In this document: piece by piece, positions 56,730 to 64,000 of the stretch
How the letters are laid out: every line of letters begins with the position of its first letter
Position numbering within the stretch: position 1 is the stretch's first letter
From: Micromussa lordhowensis
Taxonomy: Eukaryota; Cnidaria; Anthozoa; Scleractinia; Lobophylliidae
Direction: 5' to 3'
Length of the DNA: 64,000 nucleotides
Assembly: GCA_964020085.1 (NCBI GenBank)
Contig: OZ026604.1
Location: 19,810,397 to 19,874,396 of the forward strand
Notes under the pieces: generated by a model
Told to the model about the DNA's origin: nothing
Seen by the model: only the letters and a program-made list of their open reading frames with translations
The model's database searches: none
Translations under genes and position numbers: made by a program

Positions 56730-57833
56730 TTAACCAAATTGAACTGTAGTGTAACCGAACCATTTATCAAAACAGGCGTCAGGGACACCATTCATGACCA
56801 TGTACACCAACTCAAACGACCTCTTTCCTTGAAGCCTTTCGCACAGTTTCGCGGCCTTCTCTGTAGGGGCGTCAATGCAGACCACAGAAACAGGCCCCTC
56901 CTGCTGTCGAAATAGCTCTTCAAACACTGCTTTCAACAACTTCTCTGCAATTGCCTCTGAATCTGCAAAAAGCGGGCCAATCTTGTAACTTTCTTTGATA
57001 AACGTTGGTCGGGCAACCGTATAACCCACGATGAAACCTTCACTATCGATGGCCACTCGTGCATGACTGCCAGTCAATTGAAGCCATTTGGACAGGAACG
57101 CATGTCGTTCAAAGCCAAACACCTTGGTGTCATAGGTGAGTAACTCTTGCATATTCACTTCTTCAATGCGTTTGATTTTTACGGGAGATCTTTCCGATTC
57201 CGATATCTCAGAGAAGCAGGCTACGGTGGTTGGCATGTTAAAGACGAAGAACGCCCCATAAAAAAGAGCACGAAATCCATTGCGTTTGTTAATTTCCTCT
57301 CGCTCCAGACCCGAAATTAATGCAATGCTGGGAAAATGCTTGACACTTGCCATAATGGCGTCGCATAGCTTCTTGCCGTATCCCTTTCCTCTAAAGTCTT
57401 TGCTCACGATGTAAGAACCACCGAAAGCAAAGCTGTCGCCATATTTTGCAATTGTAGCACAACAAATAGGTTTCCCGTTCAACTCGTCAACAAATGCCGC
57501 TTTTGGATCGCAATCCATGAAACATTCAGCATCTTGTAATCCTGGTCCCCAGCCTTCCTTCACCATCGCATTTATGATGATACTTTCGAACTCCTTTTCC
57601 GTCTGAATCAGGCGAGTTTTGAACTCCTCCGTGTCAGACAAGCGTGTAGAGGGTTTGTTAGCGACAGTCAGCAGTCTGTTTGTTCGAGTTTGATAAAATC
57701 CGTGACGAGAATTGGCGAATGCGAAGCGACTGACCGAGCAGCGAGCAGCAAAGCCATGAGCCGCGAAAAGGGCCAAAGTAGAGAAGTGGTAAGGGGTAGA
57801 GAGTCTCATTTCAGCTTGTTTCCAGGTAGACAC
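56730..57833 (-). CDS. GNAT acetyltransferase with C-terminal Acetyltransf_18-type domain
   Basis: This 367-residue protein is of the uncharacterised animal GNAT group resembling HolE/YitH-type N-acyltransferases. The first ~60 residues are Arg/Ala/Phe-rich with few acids (RCSVSRFAFANSRHGFYQTR) and could be a mitochondrial targeting sequence. The GNAT fold covers about 68-215, with KEGWGPGLQDAECF and AAFVDELNGKPI. The acetyl-CoA loop RGKGYGKK is at 148-155, and NKRNGFRALF at 182-191. A second, GNAT-like domain at about 220-355 has LTGSHARVAID and FADSEAIAEKLL. The family's substrate is unknown. The gene is single-exon; Met9 is an alternative start. A dead copy is at 53595-55050. Confidence 0.85.
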   Translation of the reverse strand: MSTWKQAEMRLSTPYHFSTLALFAAHGFAARCSVSRFAFANSRHGFYQTRTNRLLTVANKPSTRLSDTEEFKTRLIQTEKEFESIIINAMVKEGWGPGLQDAECFMDCDPKAAFVDELNGKPICCATIAKYGDSFAFGGSYIVSKDFRGKGYGKKLCDAIMASVKHFPSIALISGLEREEINKRNGFRALFYGAFFVFNMPTTVACFSEISESERSPVKIKRIEEVNMQELLTYDTKVFGFERHAFLSKWLQLTGSHARVAIDSEGFIVGYTVARPTFIKESYKIGPLFADSEAIAEKLLKAVFEELFRQQEGPVSVVCIDAPTEKAAKLCERLQGKRSFELVYMVMNGVPDACFDKWFGYTTVQFG

Positions 57834-57904
57834 AACGCAAATCGACCTTGTTGATTCAAATCTAATTGTGTGTTTAAATAGGCGTCTGCTGATATTCTAT
57901 ATGA

Positions 57905-58690
57905 CAGTACCCTGCTCGGTGAGAGACGAGAGTGAACCTCTGCTCGCAACCACTCGATCGTTTAATAACCATGGACTAATTAATTAAAAACACCACAAAG
58001 CACGCGCTGGACAGCGTGTTCTTGAAGGAAGCCAATCTTGGTTTAATTGGTCTGTTTCTTTGTCGCTCGGTACCTGGTAGAACTTAAAGAAATTTCTGTG
58101 TTGTTTCTCCACCAAACAAAGGGTGGTAAAGTCGCAAATCAAGTAATTCGCCACAATTCAGCCAAAAGTGAACTAAAAATCTGTTTGGGTGTAAACGTAT
58201 TGCACGACATATGTGACGTGCTGACGTAGTTAGCGCACGCGCGAAAGAAACTCGAGAGGTTGCGAGCAGACGTTGCGAGCAGGGGTTCGGTCTCGTCTCT
58301 CACCGAGCAGAAGGAGAAGGGAATCTCTGCCTTGCAGGGTAATCTTTGTCGCTAAGTACTTCGTAGAACTTCAAGAAATTTCTGTATTGTTTCTCTACCA
58401 AATAAAGGGTGGTAAAGTCGCAGATCAAGTAATTCGCCACAATTCAGCCTGAAATGAAATAAAAATCTGTTTGGGTGTAAGCTTATCGCATGACAGAGCA
58501 CGACATATGCGACATGCTGACACTAGTTCGCGCAGGCACGATAGAAATTCGAGAGCTTGCGAGCAGACGTTTCGAGCAGTCGTTGCAAGCAGACGTTGCA
58601 AGCAGAGGTTGCAAGCAGAGATTCCCTCTCGTTCTTTCACCGAGCAGAAAGAGAAGTGAATCTCTGCCTGGCAGGGTAATCCAATAGATA
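57905..58690 (+). repeat. ~290-bp tandem duplication with inverted flank
   Basis: Units starting near 58060 and 58346 share 'gtagaactt.aagaaatttc', 'gggtggtaaagtcgca' and 'aatctgtttgggtgtaa'. The second unit also holds a 15-bp repeat (gttgcaagcagacgt). The complement of 57905-57955 matches the 58260-58320 end. No gene is seen. Confidence 0.7.
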
Positions 58691-59861
58691 AGCCAAAAAT
58701 GATTAGAAGCAAAACTCATAAGTAGTACAAATGTGACACCGCGTTCCGAGAGAGTTTACAGTTAACCGTTGCAGGACACAAACACACTAGCAAACAACCT
58801 ATGCATGGCGTCAGAGTAAATGCCAACATTAGGAGTAAATGTAAGTAAAAATCTTTAAAATCGAAGGCACAGTTAAAAAAAATCAAATTTGCTTAACCTT
58901 CGTCAGTTTATAGGCTAAGATGACAAAGTGAAAGAAATCGGGTTATTATTTCTTTATGGAAAAAAAAATCAACAAAAAGGCCGAGATCCGTTAAGTATCT
59001 TCCAATTTATATTAGTATAATTTCCGAGCTGAACAAAGAGTTTCCAGCAATCTGATTGGTCGAGCGGTTCCTTTTATGACGCTATAAATGCGGTTTATAT
59101 AATATTTTCGAGGCCTAGCTACTAAGCGGGTCACGTTTGCCATCTCGGCAAGTAAACATGACGGGCAGTTGGTGAATGAATTTTTCATCTATTCAGAAGA
59201 CATCCCTCTAAGTTCAGGATATTTGAAAGGCTGGAGAATTTTCAAAATGACTGCTGTCATCCTTGGACCAAAAAACTCGTGTTCAAGGCAGTTAAGATCC
59301 GTAAACGCAGTGGTTAGGTTGATTGCCGGTAGGTCAGATCGATTGACCGAAATATGTTTTTCTCCAAACTAAAGCTACTCATTTTGAGACAATGATGACA
59401 ACTGTGGATGAAGTCAGCAGCGATAAAACAAAGGCACCGGATGAATTTATTTTTCGTAGTGTTTTGCTTGATTGTTTTACTGCGCTGATGCCGAACTCGA
59501 TGAGTAAACTGATTCACAATCGATGTAAAAAACGATTGAATGCAGGAAAACCACACAACGTCGAACAAAACAACTTGGCCACTCTGTTGCCGGATCTCTT
59601 GTGGAAATTCACGTACCAGACGTCACTTGAAGTGTAAACAAAACCAATTTGATAGCAAGGCTGGTACTACGGCAGGGGCAATTGAAACTTTAATGGGCCA
59701 ATATTTCGACTAGCAGAGCTAGTCTTCTTCAGGGCCAGTACTAATACAGAGAAAATAACGGCTCTAAATTTAAATTTAAGTATACAATGGCAGTTAATGT
59801 TAAACTAGTAGGTAATAAACAATTATTGAATGAGGTTAAGCATGATATCATGAATTATCAA
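58691..59861. other. Spacer with an unassigned ORF
   Basis: An ORF at 59392-59637 (81 codons, begins MMTTVDEVSSDKTK) reads like protein but has no recognisable domain and is kept as uncertain. A hammerhead-like motif occurs at 59704-59732 (minus). Confidence 0.3.
59704..59732 (-). other. Hammerhead-core-like hairpin motif, second instance
   Basis: On the minus strand: CTGAAGA, A, GACTAGC-TCT-GCTAGTC, then GAAA. It has the same layout as 26068-26091 with a different stem, which preserves pairing. Function is not established. Confidence 0.35.
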
Positions 59862-59926
59862 AACCGAGGTCTGTGTTATCTGCCGAAGCCGAAGGCTGAG
59901 GCAGATAACACAGACACGAGGTTTTG
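59862..59926. repeat. Near-perfect hairpin, ~25-bp arms
   Basis: AAAACCGAGGTCTGTGTTAT then GGCAGATAACACAGAC...GGTTTT form an inverted pair around a 15-base loop. It looks like a small MITE just before the second large duplication. Confidence 0.85.
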
Positions 59927-61436
59927 ACAGTTGCGGGGTATTCTGAAGTTGCTCCGTCGTCGCATCACCTGGATATTAAGGAAAGTGCTTAAAATATGTC
60001 TTTTCACCCTTACTTGGGCCGAATTTGCGCATTTCCTTTTTTGGTGGGGGGCCGGTGGGGGGACTGCGAGGACTGCGAAAAGCACGAAGAAGTCTATTAA
60101 AAATAATTAACTCCACCGCCTTCAAAAGTCAACTATAAGCACAGACACAAAAGATCGAGTGTGGACATTACCTCAACTTTGCCGTTCCTCCAACAAGACT
60201 GTGTTCCCACGGCCCACATCTGTCTGAGGGGCGCCATCTTGAAACATCGTTTGCGAGGAATCTGGGTAGGAAATAGTAGACGAGGGAGCATTTTTGTCCT
60301 TGGAAAACGCCGGGCGTGGTTGTAAGTGTTTTAAGGGAATTTGTTGTTGTTGTTGCTGTTGTCGAAGGAGTCCGAAATCGTTCATCCAGATAGTATTGGG
60401 GGGGGAGGGGGGCAAATGTGGGGTACAGGGGAGTTCTATCCTACTGTTTCCCGTACCCTGCTCTCCAGCTTCCCGCAGTACCTAATACCGCCCTACTTCC
60501 GTCCCCTACAAATTAAAAGAGATTCGAGAACACACGCGTCGTTTACCTGCGGAGTCATAACCCTAAGGTGTTTCCTTTGTTTTTAAATGATCTGTATTCA
60601 GCTTGCTAGTCTTACTCACTTCTTTTCACAGCTTACGTGACACACCTTGACATTTCGTGACCTATGACGTAAGCACCGTAATATGGATTACAATTTCACC
60701 GGAATTGAGCCTGCTTTTTTGCCGAAGCGACAATTTTCGTTATTCTTTGGTTCAGAAATCTCAGAAGATGCTGAATACATGTGAAAAAAACATTGTGTTA
60801 ATATTTGTGAAAATATTTCACCGCATTTTTTTAGAAAAACTAATGACAAAAATTAGCATTTTGCAATTCTCTTTAGCACCACCCTCTTAAGGGGACTGGG
60901 GGACAGGGCACAGGTTTGTGTAAACAATTTGTTTTGGTACGTGAGCCTCGTGAACCGGAGGGAAAATAAAGCTATGTACGTATGAATGGTATACAGTTTT
61001 TTTGGACAAATAATTTTCCGCCTCAAGAACAAAATACAAGGATCCAGCTTGGCGTAGAAACTTGACTTCTCGATTTAGAATCCAGCATGCTATAATAGGC
61101 TGTCATAAACCAGTCAGTCCCAAGGCATAGTTATGGTAGAGTACAGTATTTCCAAGCACATAAATTGTCGTGATAATTTTTATTTACTTGCTGATAACTG
61201 ATATCAAAAGAAATACATTAAAGAACTTGTATATAGATATCTACATTTAGGCACCGTAGCAACACTATAATTATTATTGGAGGCAAAATTAATAGGTTTG
61301 TTAATATTTACAATCATTTATACGAAATTAAAGCGTTTGTAAACGTTTTATTTCACTTGCTATAAAATATATACTAGACTCTTATATTGGGAAGTAAGTT
61401 TTAAACTTTTAGGAAGTTTCTGTTGAGCCTATATTT

Positions 61437-61557
61437 AACTTGAGATGCATGACATCGGAAAGCATTGTAAGTATTGCTTCATAATCAGACCTTTGGATTG
61501 ATCTGCCAGTCTCATTTGCACTGCAACTGTGTGTTGCAACTTTGAAACCATACAGTT
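61437..61557 (-). pseudogene. NAT8-like gene 3' fragment, copy 2
   Basis: This is the same piece as 23050-23185, with THSCSANE preserved like the intact protein (copy 1 has IHSCSANE). It carries no start or catalytic core. It was probably copied with the surrounding duplication rather than from the gene independently. Confidence 0.8.
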
Positions 61558-62649
61558 GCTTCACTAGTGCATTTACAAAGAATCCCTAGACCCTAGTCTA
61601 ATTTAACCTATTCATTGCTGATAATAACCAATTGTACCTAGCTATCAAATATTACCAACTTTACATGATAAAATTTCTAGAACAGTTTGAACTGAAAATC
61701 CTCTCAGTGGTCCACGAAATAATTCTTCCTAGAACGACTTCAAACAACGATTTTTTGAATAAATGTTCACGTAGTTTTAAAGTCCTTGCACTTATTCTGA
61801 AGTTTATTGTGTCATGCTTCATCTCTACAAATTTGTTCTAAAAATTATTAATAACTTGTCTCTTGTTTCATAAAAATTAAATTATCGTAAATATTTCCTG
61901 TTACTGTATAGCACAAATATATTCCATTTTATCCTTGGTTCATTAAGTTACAAGGTAGATTTTGAATCAAACGAACTGGCAAGAGTGCGCGGAATAGACT
62001 GGACACGACTTGATTTCAACTTCAGGTGCTCGTGCTAATGTCCTCACAATAAGATCACGACAGCTTTTTGTAAGTTTCACGCCTGTAGACTCTGTACTCA
62101 GCCACCGTTAGTGCGCCAAAACTAACTAGTGCGCTAAGTCTATCTACTTCACAGTACTTTGTCTGACAGTCAATTGTTTTGTTCTATTCATGTTTCGAGG
62201 TTTTCTGTACACCTATAACTTAACAGACGCACGGCAAAATGACGTCTATTTGTTATCCTTCAAATCATTCTTTATCTCTTGTAATATTGGTACTGAAAGT
62301 AACTTGGTGGATTAAAACAAAATCACGTGGAAAATTTCTCCAATGAAGGACAAGGCAGAGACAGCTTCCAAGATACGTCGCGGTTTGCTGGGACTAAAGA
62401 AGATGCACTCCATCCTGCCATGCTTCTTGGTAGAAGGAGAAGCCCGAAGTTCGCGCGCGTTTCACCCTCGATGAACGCCCTCGCAGCAAGCATGACTTGC
62501 TGTAATCATCATCATGGTCATCATCATTCATTGCCTTCATTATCATCATCATCCATCCCTCCGTGTTTCTTGGTAGAACGAGAAGCGGGAAGATGGCGCG
62601 CGTTACTCGCTCGTTGCAAACGCTTTAAGTGAAAGCAGCTGCAAAAGAT

Positions 62650-63210
62650 AGTACATCAATACGTTACACGAGGTGACCATGAAAATTGCATAAAACTAAC
62701 AAATGAGGTGGAAAAGACCGATCAAAAAATATACCAGATTAGGATCAAGATCATCATCATGTTCCTGTAGACACAAATTAAAAGATACACACATCAATAC
62801 ATTGCCTGAGGTGACCATGAAAATTGCATAAAACGCTCATAAAACTAACAAATGAGGTGGAAAAGACCGATCAAAAAAATATACCAGATCAAGATCCAGA
62901 TCATCATCATCGTATTCCAGTCCCAGTATAGAAAAACAACCCTGCAAATTAAAAATTAAAAGATACACACTTCAATACATTGCCTGAGGTGACCATGAAA
63001 ATTGCATAAAACTAACAAATGAGGTGGAAAAGACCGATCAAAAAAATATACCAGATCAAGATCCAGATCATCATCATCGTATTCCAGTCCCAGTTCACAA
63101 AAACAACCCTGCAAATTAAAAATTAAAAGATACACACTTCAATACATTGCCTGACGTGATCATGAAAATTGCATAAAACTAACAAATGAGGTGGGAAAAG
63201 CGAACATGTA
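62650..63210 (+). repeat. ~140-175-bp tandem repeat, four units
   Basis: Units start near 62656, 62791, 62970 and 63139, each with 'gtga(c/t)catgaaaattgcat' and 'aactaacaaatgaggtgg'. Two units exist in copy 1 (24282-24510). Confidence 0.88.
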
Positions 63211-64000
63211 TTAAAACATTAGTCAAACCACACGGGCAAGGGACTCTAATCACCATTTAAAAGAGCTTCGTCACGGATGGCGCATCTTGATAGGTTAAGC
63301 CTAAATTTTTCAAGTTCGTCATTCACAATGCGTGTTAATCTTCTCCATCACTGACCATCTTTGTTCATTTATAGTTTATTAGACAAGTGTCTCTTGAGGG
63401 TTTTCCTATCTTAGTACAATATCATTTATAGTACTTTTTTTTTCAATTTAAAGATGATTTTGTGCGTGGCTAAAACAACTCAAACACCGTGACTGAGCTC
63501 CTTTAAAAAAGCTTTTAGGAAACCCGTCACGTGAGAAAAACAGCAGAGGAAAATTAACAGAGATCAAGACAACCCAATATGGCCACAAGTTGAGGATGAA
63601 CTTTGTCAAGACGAGAGTGGAATTCTAAAATGAAGTTACAATATCCAGCATACATTGAATGTAAGCAGCTAAAAACAACAAGAAATCTACTTCCTATAAA
63701 TTCTCTTAAATGAGATTCTAGCCGTGATCTCACAAGTTATTTGGCCAATAGTCACAGCCAGCGAATGCAGCACTTGCACATGCGCAGACTAAGGTCCCGG
63801 GTAGCTTTTACACAGAATTTTGTTAATACGTATACTTCGTTATGTTTTCATTCTTAAAGAAAAGAAATCGTCGTTTGTAAAGTTCAACTACTAACGTAGT
63901 GGTCATCTTTTGCACACAACGCGAATTGGCCAAAATATGGGTTTCGAAATTTGAAAGGCACGAATAGCAAATATTTAATTGCCTAGCCGGTCACTACTCA

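Larger units (their letters stand above)
59957..64000 (+). repeat. Large direct duplication, copy 2 (truncated by the window end)
   Basis: This is the partner of 21240-25263. It has an empty SINE site at 60804-60814, and four rather than two tandem units at 62650-63210. It also carries the NAT8-like 3' fragment (61437-61557). Confidence 0.9.

Noticed and set aside
59392..59637. 81-codon ORF as a gene
   Set aside because: It has protein-like composition but no domain, no splice support and no second copy in this window.

Overview
The window looks like nuclear DNA of an anthozoan cnidarian, most likely a stony coral. This is inferred from the gene content (a P2X7-type zinc domain gene without a channel, a HEPN-NACHT-propeller protein, a vanin, an E-Syt, GNAT enzymes), the eukaryotic splice signals, the AT-rich spacers and the many cnidarian-style repeats (tRNA-derived SINEs, TTAA foldback MITEs, LINE and Ty3/gypsy relics). 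No species can be named from sequence alone.

Layout. 0-2.2 kb: the last two exons of an unrecognised gene, then a two-exon minus-strand gene with a P2X7 intracellular (ballast-like) domain. 4.7-7.0 kb: an intronless extended synaptotagmin. 9.4-10.4 kb: a foldback element. 11.0-12.5 kb: an intronless vanin/biotinidase-type amidohydrolase with its catalytic triad. 14.9-15.6 kb: a NAT8-like acetyltransferase (minus). 18.7-21.1 kb: a SINE broken by a TTAA foldback element, and a palindromic MITE. 21.2-25.3 kb: first copy of a large direct duplication that carries a 3' fragment of the NAT8-like gene. 28.4-33.0 kb: a 1528-codon intronless HEPN / coiled-coil / NACHT / beta-propeller gene (minus). 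33.3-37.9 kb: a LINE 3' fragment and a decayed Ty3/gypsy element. 38-47 kb: a gene-poor duplicated block in which one copy carries two inserted elements that the other lacks. 47.9-48.6 kb: a 381-bp tandem duplication. 49.5-51.5 kb: about 230-bp inverted repeats enclosing a stop-riddled packaging ATPase of Maverick/Polinton or adintovirus type, plus a long GGT/GGC repeat. 53.6-57.8 kb: a GNAT pseudogene split by a LINE fragment, a SINE, and the intact paralogous GNAT gene (minus). 58-59.9 kb: tandem and palindromic repeats. 59.96 kb to the end: second copy of the large duplication.

The genes do not form a pathway. They are separate loci for lipid transfer at membrane contacts (E-Syt), pantetheine or biotin-amide hydrolysis (vanin), small-molecule acetylation (NAT8-like and HolE-like GNAT) and probable innate immune sensing (HEPN-NACHT-propeller). 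The five longest ORFs are single-exon. The clearest structural signals are three filled/empty-site pairs, where one duplicated copy holds an insertion and the other keeps the empty target.

The best candidate for an unusual system is the HEPN-NACHT-propeller protein: it joins a possible HEPN ribonuclease motif (R-N-x4-H) to a STAND switch. Similarity statements are by eye; no alignment, structure or database search was run.
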